Shown here piece after piece: positions 1-11,539 of a stretch of 64,000 nt of DNA. Origin of the DNA: Gonocerus acuteangulatus. Lineage: Eukaryota > Arthropoda > Insecta > Hemiptera > Coreidae. The stretch's first letter is position 1; every line of letters begins with the position of its first letter. Under the pieces are notes generated by a model that did not search any database, was not told the origin of the DNA, and saw only the letters and a list, made by a program, of their open reading frames with translations. Both the position numbers and the translations under genes were made by a program. Where the stretch lies: contig OX328124.1 of NCBI GenBank assembly GCA_946811695.1, positions 25,188,126 to 25,252,125 of the forward strand. Reading direction: 5' to 3'.

Positions 1-75
1 GTTTTCCTACGAATGAATTAACTCAGCTGCTGCTAATTTTACAGATATTGCCCATAATATTTTCCTTTAGCTTCT

Positions 76-97
76 ATTACTAATTATAATTAGTAAT
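76..97. repeat. 22-bp perfect AT palindrome
   Basis: The stretch reads identically on both strands around a central AATT/ATAATT core. It sits in AT-rich DNA (1-214) in which I see nothing else. It may be chance in such composition. Confidence 0.5.
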
Positions 98-248
98 ATA
101 ATAATATAGTTAATAATTATTAACTCTACTAAAATATTATATTAGTTTGGCAAGAACGCTCGTTTTTTTTTTTTTTTTTATTCTTCTTTGAAGCTCAAAC
201 TTGGGTTATGTTATGAAACAAAATAAAGAGCTAGTTTTAATGGGCTAC

Positions 249-306
249 TCCGTCCTAAAATTCGTAGTTAATAATAAATGGACGTTAAAATTTAAATAAA
301 TAAATA
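249..306 (+). repeat. 3' tail of tRNA-derived SINE family F1 (5'-truncated)
   Basis: Contains the F1 terminal module: CCGTCC, then a spacer with GTAGTTAATAATAA, then GGACGTTAAAATTTAAATAA and a run of TAAA units. The same tail follows full F1 copies at 24,851-25,062 and 55,258-55,500. The tRNA head is missing, as expected for a 5'-truncated retroposon. Confidence 0.7.
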
Positions 307-443
307 ATGGGCTACTCTTTGTTTTCTTTTTACCTATATCTTTAGGCAATATGAATGGTATAAAAAATCGTGCATTTTGGGGATAGTTTGTAATATAAAT
401 GTGGTCATTAAGCGATTAATAAACTTCCAAATGAATGCCGAGG

Positions 444-712
444 CATGGGCGTATATAGATAATAATTTCGGAAAGGGCTGGGAAAATTTCGGGGGGGGGG
501 CTGAGACCATTTCCGGTGTATGGAATACTAACAATTTAGATCTTGGAAGAGTTTTAGCCAACTTAAACGCTATTACACTCAAAATAGAATATTTTTTATG
601 AACTAAATGATCTTATTTAATTTATTTTTAAGAGTTTTATGAAATTTTTACCGAGCAAATCAAATTTCCGGGGGGATGCAGCCCCCTCAGACCCCCCTTA
701 TATACGCCCATG
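444..712. mobile_element. MITE with CATGGGCGTATATA termini and 8-bp TSD
   Basis: The element starts CATGGGCGTATATA and ends with the exact inverse TATATACGCCCATG. TGCCGAGG occurs immediately outside both ends (436-443 and 713-720), a perfect 8-bp target-site duplication. Inside are G-rich and C-rich stretches. An 8-bp TSD with short TIRs is what hAT or P-type transposases leave. No transposase is encoded, and the short reading frames in it are not credible genes. Confidence 0.8.
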
Positions 713-720
713 TGCCGAGG

Positions 721-1736
721 TAGTTTGTGCTCCTGCCTTTAGCTCTTTAGAAGTCATTAGCTCTCCAGAGTCCATGGTGTTCTTGGAGTATCAGGACTGT
801 CATGATACAAAGTAGTTTTTAATTGATTGATGTTATTTTGATTGCATTTTTGTTTTCAATAAAACATGACAAGTAAATGAGAAGCTTGTTTGTAATTTAA
901 ATTGACTTATAGAGCCTTACATTAGGATGAGGGAGGGTCGGATTTTTACGAATAGATGGCTACAGGTTTTTATTGCACTCCATAAATCAAGAAGCATCCT
1001 AGGAGAGCTGACAGCTATTTTACAGAGGACCAAATGCTTTACGATCTCTCTCTCCTTTGGGAAGTCATGAAGCCAAGTGCCGTAGAAATATAATTACATT
1101 TTTTTGGTTGTAAGTGGTGTATCTCATTTAAACAATAGCTCTACATTCTCGTTTTATTGTGCAATTTTATTTTATAAATGCTCTACATGCTTGGTGACCT
1201 CCATTACACCTATTTTTTAAATGCATTGAACAGTGAAATGAGTTTTTACTATTCAAGGCATCGAAGGTTGCAGAGAAATCCTTCGGAAGAATTTTGGAAA
1301 GCCGCCGCTAAAGAGAACTATTATGAATAATAGTTAAATATAAATTAAGGGATTAAAAAGCTTTGCCATTGTTAAAAAAGAAGAAATTAATGAATAACAA
1401 GTATTTTCTCATAATGTGGTATCATCAGTTTATTCCAAGTTCTCCGCTTGGCAGGGTGGATAGTGTATCCGATTCCTACCTAACGAGATGCGGATAACAA
1501 TCATGAGCAGGTTGAGTTTTTTTCTTCTCTGGGCTCGCTTAAAAAATTCTCTGCTCCACCATTGATGTTTAGGAAGGATAGCCTTCTCTAGAATGATGCT
1601 AACAGCCTAGAACCAGATGCGGCTATAAAAAAAAAATTAAAATAGTTTATTACCTCAGTTACCTGGGGTAAATTCTTTCGGGGCTATTGCCAACCGAAAA
1701 AATTGTTTTTATTTTTTTTTTAATTGTTTTTATGTA
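721..1736. other. No gene or recognisable element
   Basis: Ordinary AT-rich DNA of about 1 kb. I see no coding signal, repeat structure or SINE box here. Confidence 0.5.
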
Positions 1737-2097
1737 TCACGGGCGTTCGTTCAAGAATTTTCTAACTATTCTCGCAGTATCGAGCTGTACCGCTTGTTGG
1801 GCCTCTTTAATCAATTCCTCCGAGATTTTCAAGTACTTTGTAGCTGTAACTGTGTTCGTTGGGATGAGTCCATTAGCCGATATAATAATAGCTGTTATCC
1901 TCATACAGATCTTTCAATTCTATGGCCAAGTCCTGGTATTTTCGTAGCTTCTCGGCATAAGATTTCCGAATATTCTCATCATTCGGGACAGCGATATCAA
2001 TAATATCAGCACGTACCTTTGTCAATGATAAGAATATCCGGTTTATTGTGATGGACAGTTCGGTCCGTCAACATCGCTTCGTCCCAATACATTTTAA
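1737..2097 (-). pseudogene. 3' end of a non-LTR retrotransposon ORF2, frameshifted
   Basis: Read on the minus strand this region gives three pieces in successive frames. The first has MLTDRTVHHNKPDILIID, the second DIIDIAVPNDENIRKSYAEK and the third LIPTNTVTATKYL, ending at a stop near 1737. This order is characteristic of the C-terminal tail following the reverse transcriptase in many arthropod LINEs (target-recognition/endonuclease-like tail). At least two frameshifts break it, and the reverse transcriptase itself is absent. It is a dead 5'-truncated copy. I am sure of LINE origin but not of the clade. Confidence 0.75.
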
Positions 2098-2384
2098 TCA
2101 ATTTATTTGCTACTATTTCCTGATTTTATAATTAACTTTTATTATTATAGTGCTTTTATTTATTTATTAGTTATCATATTCGTTATTTCTTTCATTACTA
2201 ATTACGAGTAGTTATTACATTATTATTTATTTCACGAGCTGCCCTGAAAAGTTGAGTTTCTAAAAGATATTTCCTGTGACCATATACATAAGTCATTATT
2301 TAGAGGAATTTTTAATCTGTATTTATTTTTTTGTTTCTCGTTCCCTCGACCATATCACCATATCAAAGCTTATAAAATAAAGAA
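2098..2384. other. AT-rich DNA without features
   Basis: Nothing recognised between the LINE remnant and the next repeat. Confidence 0.4.
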
Positions 2385-2875
2385 GTTTTTCTGAGATCCG
2401 GGATGTTTAGATCTAATCTATAGGAAAACGATGTGAGAAGTAAATATTAACAAAATTCGATTTAACGCTGAAGTTATGTCGTTCAGCAAACAGAACATTC
2501 TTTTTTTTTTCTAGTTTCTTAGATATCTTCTGCCGTATTCCTATAGCAAATTTACACAGCTTTCATTTGGTAACATTCGATTTTCTGTTTGACCACCTGG
2601 GGTGGAGCTACGGTAATTTGTTTTTAAAAAAGTAAGCAATCTATAAAAAAACAAAACAGAAAAAGTGTAATATATCCCTTACCATTGAGAATCGGCCCAT
2701 ACTTTATATGTTTTTATTTGTACCTTTGAAGGTCTACTACCCATTCCCAAAATTTGATCACACATTTGCAAGACACCCTCTATATATAAGGCGCTTATTT
2801 TCGATATCTACTAGGACGTTTTTTAAAAATTTTTCACGAGTGCAAGCTCAAAAGCTACATGTCTTAAGTGATAAT
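2385..2875 (+). repeat. Diverged copy of the long-TIR element at 9.9-10.57 kb
   Basis: Segments match 9,970-10,565 in order: a CAAATTTACACAGCTTTC-type stretch, GGGGTGGAGCTACG, the right end GACACCCTCTATATATA, and beyond it TCTACTAGGACG with a stretch ending AAAGCTAC. Because the similarity continues past the MITE right end, the repeated unit is larger than the inverted-repeat element alone. No coding capacity. Confidence 0.55.
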
Positions 2876-2883
2876 ACTATTAG

Positions 2884-3405
2884 TTGGAGGAGGCCCGGAG
2901 GCCATGAGTGTTAAGGCGTGAGCAGTTAACACTCCGTGGCAAAGGTCGTGGCTTCGATTCCCACTATGGGGTGTTGGCTTTTCTTTAGAATAGGCATCAG
3001 TCCTATCCTGGCTTAGAAGAACACGGTGTCCTCCTTCCTGCTCGGTTGGCTGGCAAAGTCCAAACCTCCCAACCCAGAGGTAGGGAAATCCGTACGGTCA
3101 GTAGACTGGTGTGGGCTTGCTCATTTATGTTTTCCTGGCCGGGTACCAGGATCCTCTTCAAGGTTGCCAGGAGTAGACGTGGTGGTCGTTGATACTGGTC
3201 ACTTCCTTCGCTTACCAGTTCATCTGGTTAATAGCGATGGTAAGGGCTGGCGTTAGATTGTAGAGGACTTCTCCCTTTCTAGGCTTTTAGCATGCCCTTA
3301 GAGACGGGTATGGCGATAAGCTTGTACGTCTCTGAGGACTATCGTTGCACTGTTAAACACACAAAGTCCTATCCTGGCTAGAAAAGGGTGTTAATCTATA
3401 GATAA
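2884..3405 (+). repeat. tRNA-derived SINE F1, 5' part, split by insertions
   Basis: The head carries the GAGGCCCGG start, GTGTTAAGG in the A-box region and a B-box-like CTTCGATTCCC. A body with GGCTTTTCTTTAGAA follows. At 2999 the body is interrupted by a 351-bp insert (3,014-3,364), resumes at 3,365 with CCTGGCTAGAAAAGGGTG, and is cut again at 3,405 by a Helitron. The SINE tail reappears at 4,555. Full F1 copies are about 210 bp long. Confidence 0.75.
3014..3364 (+). mobile_element. 351-bp retroposon nested in SINE F1, 15-bp TSD
   Basis: AGTCCTATCCTGGCT flanks the insert on both sides (2999-3013 and 3365-3379), as after target-primed reverse transcription. The insert is GC-richer than its surroundings and ends CACTGTTAAACACACAAA, a tail like those of arthropod LINEs and SINEs. 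I recognise no protein. It is either a 5'-truncated LINE 3' end or a separate SINE. Confidence 0.65.
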
Positions 3406-4554
3406 CTAGCTGAATACCCGTGCTTCGTCACGGCAGATCAGTAGTTATTTTATTGCGTTAAATAATGTTTCTTTAAAATTACGTTACTATACAATTCTGT
3501 GCAGTTTATTACAGCACGGTTCCCGTCATACTATATTTTATTCAATGGGCGTTAAAATTTAAAAGTTTATGTTTCCAAGAAGTCATATGGTAACACCCAA
3601 TATATTTGCGAGTATTACCAAGGTTATAGGCGAGGAGGCTGTGCAAGGGTTCCGGATATTATTACCTCGCCTGGAAAACCTAAGGATATGCCATACATCA
3701 CGGTTTGACCGGCACTGTCCCGGTATTCTGCAATTGTTTCGGTGTCCCGCCCAGTTTTATCAATGTCCCGGAAAAGGCTGTAAGATCTAAAAAGTAATGA
3801 ATTCATGTTTATAAGAATCTTTTTTAAATCGGTTACTTTTCTACAATCAACATTTTTACTACTGCTCACAGTGTCAAAGAAATGAGAAGTAATCTAACTG
3901 TAAAACGCTGGAACTACCTGCACAGCGCTGCCAGACACTACTATTTGGCTGAGAGATTGTTTTAAGAAAATCAAGTAGGAAAAAAAGTTCCCTTCTTATT
4001 TTTAAGGTTTGGGTAGACTAACAGTTCAGGATTCCCCCTTCCCGTTAGTTGCTAGGCTTAAAACTCACCAACCATTTTGCTTATAATTTGTACTCTTTTT
4101 ATCCCCCCCCCCTGGTATGCCCATCCCATATTAATGTGTCTCGGTTTAACTCTCCAAAAATATGGCAAGCCTATCTGACGGGGACAAGCAGAAAAGAAAC
4201 GCAATTAAAACTCTATGAGGGACAGTTAATTTCTAGTAATTCAAGGTCTGCCATCATAGTTGAAATTAACCTCAATTAGAAATAAAACTATGAGATAGAT
4301 AATGTAAGGTAACAGCTATTCTTTATCGTCCTAGCAACGCAGGCTGCCTAGGCTTGCCTTCTCTAACCAACTCAAACTTTAAACCCCCCTTAAAATGCTT
4401 AAAAATACGAATATCAAAAAATTCTTTCTTAGCGAGCGCCTACGTTATATAGGGAGTGTCCATGCGAAATTTCAAAATTTTCTGTCGAGCGGTTTGGGCT
4501 GGGCGTTGATAGATGAGTGAGTGAGTGAGTGGTATTTGACAAATATATAGTAGA
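3406..4554 (-). mobile_element. Non-autonomous Helitron, copy 1 (1,149 bp)
   Basis: On the minus strand the element begins TCTACTATATATTTG preceded by A. It ends in a hairpin-prone CGTGACGAAGCACGGG, then CTAG followed by T. TC at the 5' end, CTRR at the 3' end, insertion between A and T and no TSD are the Helitron hallmarks. A near-identical copy lies inverted at 6,582-7,742. No Rep/helicase is encoded, and short shared reading frames reflect only the high identity of the two copies. It sits inside an F1 SINE. Confidence 0.8.
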
Positions 4555-4600
4555 TTCTTAGTCAATAATAATGGACGTTAAAATTTAAAATAAAATAAAC
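4555..4600 (+). repeat. Tail of the SINE F1 interrupted by the Helitron
   Basis: TTAGTCAATAATAATGGACG then TTAAAATTTAAAATAAAATA matches the F1 tail. Together with the 5' part ending at 3,405 it restores the family order, so the Helitron landed within this SINE. The CCCGTCC arm of the terminal stem is missing in this copy. Confidence 0.7.
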
Positions 4601-4706
4601 TATTAGTTGGACAAATATTGTAATAATCGGCCTTCTTAGCGAAACTTTTGGTACTTGAGTTTGGATGGGAGAGTGCTGTAACTTTTGGTTTAAGCTTTCC
4701 TGGAGT

Positions 4707-4707
<1 letters not shown>

Positions 4708-4764
<57 letters not shown>
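4708..4764 (+). repeat. Poly(A) run of 57
   Basis: An uninterrupted run of A abuts the 3' end of the minus-strand SINE at 4,765. On that strand it is poly(T), consistent with an expanded pol III terminator-like T tail. Confidence 0.9.
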
Positions 4765-4767
<3 letters not shown>

Positions 4768-5103
4768 GTCTCATAACAGGCCACGAGAGCCCAGAGGGCC
4801 AGATACAATAGAGGTATCTGATTCATGAACGCACGGCACACTAGGGAGATAGTGTGGTCAGTACTACGCTCCGGCTGCCTGATTTTCCCCTTTGGTGCTT
4901 CGACTGCTAGGGTCATTAGCACAAAGGTGCCCATTAATAAATTAATTAAAGGATGGGTTGGCCTAGGGACGGGCAAGGAGGCCGAATTCAACCCATGAAC
5001 TAAGACGCTAGAAGAAAAAATCTTTAGTGCTTGCTCGGGATTTGAACTCAGGTCTTCCAGCATATTAGTCCAGTGTTCTACCACTGAGCTAACCTCGCCC
5101 CTC
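4765..5103 (-). repeat. tRNA-derived SINE F2 (full length)
   Basis: On the minus strand the head GGGGCGAGGTTAGCTCAGTG matches a tRNA start with an A box (TTAGCTCAGTGGTAGAA). A B box follows at GAGTTCAAATCCC, the spacing of an internal pol III promoter. The body has TGTGCTAATGACCC paired with a downstream GCACCAAAGG. The element ends AGACTGA before the T run. Other copies: 26,033-26,287, 27,456-27,795 and 48,268-48,549. Confidence 0.85.
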
Positions 5104-5439
5104 CCGGAGTCCAATATTCGTGGAGAATAACCATCGGTTCGAGTCGACCGCAATATTGGCTTTATGGCGGAAACTATTATGATGAACATAAAGCCGATAA
5201 GCACCCATCCAAGCCAGGAAGGCGGGATAAGAGGGAAGAGCGTGGGTTTGGTAACGGGGATTGGTAGATCTGGCAGGACAGGGAGGGATGACGTAGGTAT
5301 GGTTACTATGGCAGCTGTCGATAGGGTGCTGTTTCGCCGGCGTCCGGTAGAGGTCTCTGCTTCCTAGCCCGCCAACACACGCCTTTGTCAAACCTCCTTA
5401 TCTTATGTTGTAGCCATTTCCGCCCTTATCAGGACTATT
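5104..5439. other. GC-richer segment, unknown
   Basis: About 330 bp of clearly higher GC than its surroundings. Open frames on both strands look like composition artefacts; I recognise no domain. It could be an old retroposon or a regulatory stretch. Confidence 0.3.
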
Positions 5440-6105
5440 GTCATAATGACGGGTATGTCGCTATCAAAACGTCATAATGACCCAGCGACGTTTGGTTTGG
5501 TTCTGAATCAAAATGGCACGACTGCAGACGAACAAGCAAAATTGGCTACAAAAGACTCCACAATCCAACCATTAGACATTTTTTACCAAGACCATACGGG
5601 GCAAGCTAATCATCAAATCACAAACAAATGTCAAAATGACTGGACAAACTAGTCAACTAGTAACAAGCTGCGAAAAATAAAACGGAACATTGCGGAATAG
5701 ACTTCCAGTCACAAACAAAATAGAAGAGAAAAACTAACTAGACTCAGAATTGGAAACACACGAGTAGATACTTAATGACTAAAAAAGAAAAGTCTACATG
5801 CAATATATGTAACAGCAAACTAACAGTAAAACACATACTTACAGAATGCCGACAACGTCAAAATACTTACTATATGACTTATACGAATTACATACTGACA
5901 GCAGTCCACATATAGCCACTCATAGGAATGAATATGTAACATTGTCTAATTGTGTAATTCTATGTATAATTAATTGCGAAACTGGATTTACATGTGTAAT
6001 CCCATTTGTTTATAGATGTATATATGTAATGTTGTAATTTATGTATATATGTAATAATTATTTCGAGGGATGCGGACGATGCTCATAAATAAATTTAAAA
6101 AAAAA
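5440..6105 (+). pseudogene. LINE 3' remnant (RNase H end and C-terminal zinc motif)
   Basis: The translation has TADEQAKLATKDST, the last helix of a LINE RNase H domain. After frameshifts and stops it has LTRLRIGNTRV and a zinc-knuckle-like CNICNSKLTVKHILTEC. The order RNase H, basic linker, C-x2-C-x-H-x-C is typical of I/Jockey-type LINEs. A 3' UTR ending near ATAAATAAATTTAAAAA follows. Upstream RT and endonuclease are absent, so the copy is 5'-truncated and dead. Confidence 0.75.
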
Positions 6106-6223
6106 TGCAAATTACTTCAAATCGGAACTGGCTTGGCTATGAATCGGCATTACTTTACTCACAAAAGAATTCATGTAGTGAAACGAAAAAGGTCATCCTT
6201 CACTGATTGAAATAGTTTATTTA

Positions 6224-6265
6224 GCGCTACACAGCACTTTCGAGGCAAGGTATCATCCTCAGTGC
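6224..6265 (-). ncRNA. Hammerhead-ribozyme-like motif in a Penelope-type terminus
   Basis: On the minus strand CTGAGGA is followed by a poorly paired stem II region, then CGAAAGTGC and GTGTAGCGC. The second copy of the GGCACTGAGGATGATACC unit (6,266-6,300) shows a short tandem repeat. Core nucleotides are present but the stems are degenerate, so activity is doubtful. Confidence 0.4.
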
Positions 6266-6329
6266 CTGTCAACAAGGTATCATCCTGAGTGCCTGTCATA
6301 CTGTCGTTCAACTGACCTAAAAACAAACA

Positions 6330-6581
6330 AGATTGTGCGACCCAGAAAACCTAAAATTTGATTGGGAGCGAAGCGTCTACTCAATTAACTTGGAGGAACT
6401 ATGCACGATATGCAATATCTTCGCAAAATAAGATATTAAACACTTCCTTCTCAAGTGCCCAATGTAGAATGATCATAGAAACACCTTTATCAACAAGTAC
6501 TTAGACATCACAATGCAGGATGAAGAGGCAATCAGGGTTTTACTAACAATAGACTATAATAAAATTGAGCAATATTTATTA
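6330..6581 (+). pseudogene. LINE C-terminal scrap
   Basis: The forward translation has CTICN, a stop, HFLLKCP, and then YLDITMQDEEAIRVLLTI in shifting frames. This is the C-terminal zinc motif and tail of an RNase H-bearing LINE, related to the copy at 5,440. A Helitron interrupts it at 6,582. Confidence 0.6.
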
Positions 6582-7742
6582 TCTACTATATATTTGTCAA
6601 ATACCACTCACTCACTCACTCACTCATCTATCAACGCCCAGCCCAAACCGCTCGACAGAAAATTTTGAAATTTTGCATGGACACTCCCTATATAACGTAG
6701 GCGCTCGCTAAGAAAGAATTTTTTGATATTCGTATTTTTAAGCATTTTTAGGGGGGTTTAAAGTTTGAGTTGGTTAGAGAAGGCAAGCCTAGGCAGCCTG
6801 CGTTGCTAGGACGATAAAGAACAGCTGTTACCTTACATTATCTATCTCATAGTTTTCTTTCTAATTGAGGTTAATTTCAACTATGATGGCAGACCTTGAA
6901 TTACTAGAAATTAACTGTCCCTCATAGAGTTTTAATTGCGTTTCTTTTCTGCCTGTCCCCGTCAGATAGGCTTGCCATATTTTTGGAGAGTTAAACCGAG
7001 ACACATTAATATGGGATGGGCATACCAGGGGGGGGGGGATAAAAAGAGTACAAATTATAAGCAAAATGGTTGGTGAGTTTTAAGCCTAGCAACTAACGGG
7101 AAGGGGGAATCCTAAACTGTTAGTCTACCCAAACCTTAAAAATAAGAACGGAACTTTTTTTGCTACTTGATTTTCTTAAAAAAAACTCTCAGCCAAATAG
7201 TAGTGTCTGGCAGCTGGCAGCGCTGTGCAGGTAGTTCCAGCGTTTTACAGTTAGATTACTTCTCATTTCTTTGACACTGTGAGCAGTAGTAAAAATGTTA
7301 ATTGTAGAAAAGTAACCGATTTAAAAAAGATTCTTATAAACATGAATTCATTACTTTTTAGATCTTACAGCCTTTTCCGGGACATTGATAAAACTGGGCG
7401 GGACACCGAAACAATTGCAAAATACCGGGACAGTCCCGGTCAAACCGTGATGTATGGCATATCCTTAGGTTTTCCATGCGAGGTAATAATATCTGGAACC
7501 CTTGCACAGCCTCCTCGCCTATAACCTTGGTAATACTCGTAAATATATTGGGTGATACCATATGACTTCTTGGAAACATAAACTTTTAAATTTTAACGCC
7601 CATTGAATAAAATATAGTATGACGGGAACCGTGCTGTAATAAACTGCACAGAATTGTATAGTAACGTAATTTTAATGAAACATTATTTAACGCAATAAAA
7701 TAACTACTTATCTGCCGTGACGAAGCACGGGTATTCAGCTAG
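6582..7742 (+). mobile_element. Non-autonomous Helitron, copy 2 (1,161 bp)
   Basis: Begins TCTACTATATATTTGTC after an A and ends GACGAAGCACGGGTATTCAG then CTAG, followed by T. It is nearly identical to the inverted copy at 3,406-4,554, with scattered substitutions and small indels. It contains CAACGCCCAGCCCAAACCGC and the inverse of the F1 SINE tail motif (TTTTAACGCCCATTG), which may be captured sequence. It lies within a LINE remnant. Confidence 0.8.
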
Positions 7743-8750
7743 TTATATTACAATTTCGAAAAATAAGAGATGTTATGATAAATGAATGACATATTGATGG
7801 AATTAGCTTATTTAAAATTTAAGGGTACTTAATAAATAAATATATATCAGCATATTGCAGGAATAAAATGCTACTCACCTAAGATGCGGAGCATCACCAA
7901 TTGAGAAAATAATTATTTTAAAAAAATAAACTTTGCTGAAGAATGTTTTGGGTCGCTATGAACATTGCGTACTTATCAATCTTTCGAAAATTCATTTCAG
8001 TTAGTTAAAAAAGGTTATTGTATTAATTTGGAAAACTAAATTTAGAAAATTTGTTTTAAATAATTTTTATATTAAACGAATTTTGATAATATTTTAAATG
8101 CGAATTATTATAATGAGTTTGATCGAATTTTGTGAAATGATTTTCGAAAGATTGATAAACAGCTTGTTAACTCCCATATATATTTATTAATTTGAAGGAA
8201 AATACATAAAATAGTAAAGTAATGTATATTTTTGAAGGGAATTTAATGCTCTACACCTCTATAAAAGGCATTTATTTTTTGGGTTCATGGTTATAGAGTT
8301 ATCCGGCCAAAAAGAGCAAAAAGTGTGTTTTTTTCCAAAAATGACAGACATTCAAGGTCGGATATTTCGAAAACTAATGACATCTCGGAAAACTTGATTG
8401 AGTAGAATGTGTAGTATATTTAATCAGCTTCCATTTGTTATAGAGTGGTAATGTCGCTAGGACGCATGGTTACCGAGATATGAACAAAACCCCGAAAAAC
8501 GGGACCTTCTAACCCCCTTCCCCCCGGCTCAAAGGTTACGGGTGGGGACTTTTGATATTTAGGCCTCCTAACTAGTCCAAAAAGGTTATGAAGTCAAAAA
8601 TTTCGTTCCAAGCATTTTCATCTATAGCTGTTTTTGAGCATTTGTTGCCTGGGTTGCATTAGCTCACATCCATATTACAAAACAACTTATCAACTTACTT
8701 AGGCTTATCATATTTTTGTATTATTAAAATTACTTCAAAATATTAAAAAT
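7743..8750. other. AT-rich region with a 27-bp inverted repeat
   Basis: No gene. TTATCAATCTTTCGAAAATT (7,975) and its inverse near 8,131-8,157 form a 27-bp inverted repeat with few mismatches around about 130 bp, a possible small MITE. The segment 8,285-8,640 (GTTACCGAGATATGA and similar) looks like old repeat DNA of unknown class. Confidence 0.4.
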
Positions 8751-9667
8751 CCGTCACGCAGGAGCTGCATAACTAAGCACTTTCCTCAGAATTTTTGTAG
8801 TGTAGACTACATTACTGAAAAATCTGCTGAAAATAACCTATATCAATAAAATAAAAGCGTGAATAGTTCTGCTCATTTACATTTCTTATGAGGCCTGTTC
8901 AATTATTAATTTTGTAAATACGTAATTTGCTTCCAGAGTTAGTACAGTACATGATACTGTACTACTTGATAAATACACAAAAACTTCATTTTCTGTCTTT
9001 TGATCTGACGCAGGAACAGGATGCAGTCCCCCTTGTGGGAGATAGCGCTCCTCGCGGCGCCTTTAGGAACCTACGTCTGGCCGGCTAATTCTAATGAAAC
9101 AGAGTTAAAAGTAAACCCTCCTTTCCAATTGACCGGTTTACTTCATTTTTACAACACTTCTTTCTCGTGAGACACCCAAGACGTATACCGCGTTTCGTTA
9201 CAATACAGCAGGAATTACGACCGGTATGAGTATATCAGTACTCTAGGTCCGGAGTAAACCCCCCCTCCAAATAACCGGATTTAGTTTATTTTTACAACCC
9301 ATTTTTCTCTGTTGATTACCACAATGAATACCGAGTTTCGTTGAAACGTAACAAAAATTACGGTTGGTAGTGGCAAATTGGTAATGTGGTTCCGGAGTAA
9401 ACCTCCCCTCCTAAGTAACCGATTTAGTTTATTTTTACAACGTACATCTCTCTTTAGATCAACATAACGTATACGGAGTTTCGTTGAGATATAACAAAAA
9501 ACTACGGCTGGCATGGTCAAATTAGTGTTTTGGGTCCGGGGTAAACCCCCCCTCCCGGTCGACCGATTTTGGTGGTTAACGAACTCGTTCAATCGTTTGC
9601 TAATTGAACGCTATATACCACGTCTCGTGAAGACAAAAACAAAACTCTGGCCGCTATCGTGTTAACA

Positions 9668-9670
<3 letters not shown>
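8751..9670 (-). mobile_element. Pearl/Helentron-like element, copy 1
   Basis: On the minus strand, order: (TA)n head, CACGATAGCGGCCAGAG, then monomers of about 142 bp, each with a G-rich GTTTACTCCGGA-type box and AAATAAACTAAATCGGTTA. The GTAAAC boxes lie at 9,113, 9,254, 9,396 and 9,541. A unique tail ends in the hairpin GCAGCTCCTGC followed by GTGACGG. Head, variable core monomers, microsatellite and terminal palindrome resemble pearl/DINE-type non-autonomous Helentrons. That class assignment is inference. Confidence 0.6.

Positions 9671-9703
<33 letters not shown>
9671..9703. repeat. (AT)n microsatellite
   Basis: An alternating AT run joins the pearl-like element head and the long-TIR MITE. 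Confidence 0.9.
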
Positions 9704-10565
<862 letters not shown>

Positions 10566-11539
10566 AGGAAAGTGCTAAAAATTAAATAGATTACAATTTA
10601 TGATAATATATGTATGATATATATCCGATATTTTAAATATTGCAATATGAATATCGACATTTTATAATTTTCAGGTGAACCCCTTCTTTATAAGGCTTCT
10701 GAGTAAAATGTTATTATTCCAGTTGAGTAAAGTGTATGATTGGACAGAAGGCTGAGTAAGCCGATGTAGCTATCAAATCCAAACTGCCTGCCAACTCTTG
10801 ATCCTCTGTAATTGCTAGGATTTATTCTGTCAGTTCCATCTCACTCGAGAACTATTCCATTATACACAATTACCTTTACTCGGAGAAGTGTCATGCAATA
10901 TCTCTATTGGAAAATCCAGTATTTACTCTTTTGGAAAATGAAATACGCGTCAAGAGAACAATATTCAGCTGTCGAGAATGTATTATTATTTTATTTTAGG
11001 AGCTTCGCAACTACGCGATTTTCTCCTTTAATTTCATTAGTAAAATGTGGAATTTAAAAATAAAGTTTTGAAGATTACATTAACATAACTTCAAGTAAAT
11101 TACAAATAGTATGAAGATTAATACAACAAAATTAATTTAACCATATTACACCAAAGAGAACAAATTATTGATAAGAATACGTACAACTGTGCGCATTATA
11201 TTGATCTTGATAAGGAGAATAGAAGCACTATTTTTTTTGAGAATGTAATTCATATTTTAGCAGATGACAGTTAGTTCAGCGTTTTTTCCATTTGTTAAAT
11301 TTTCCTATTACAATTCCAGTTCTTTTCCTAAATGTTGACAATTTCGAAACGACATTTTGACTAGCAAATTTGTATGTTTTGAGATGAATTTTGTTTTTTT
11401 TTGCAGCCATATTCATGTGACCCAAGAATATATAATTACCAATAAAGATAAACCTTGTTGTCAAAAATGTAACGTAAACTATAAAATCGATCTTATATTA
11501 ACGGACTACCATTTATTATGGTACTTTGATGCAAAATAG
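10566..11539. other. AT-rich region without features
   Basis: No gene or clear repeat seen. The short open frames have no recognisable content. Confidence 0.5.

Noticed and set aside
377..601. 74-codon open frame overlapping the first MITE
   Set aside because: Spans the MITE terminus and has no domain; antisense frame equally open.
3569..3869. Short frames conserved in both Helitron copies (also 7,279-7,579)
   Set aside because: Conserved only because the copies are nearly identical; no domain, and they overlap on opposite strands.
4578..5204. 208-codon minus-strand open frame
   Set aside because: It is the F2 SINE read through its T run (a Phe run) into neighbouring DNA; not a gene.
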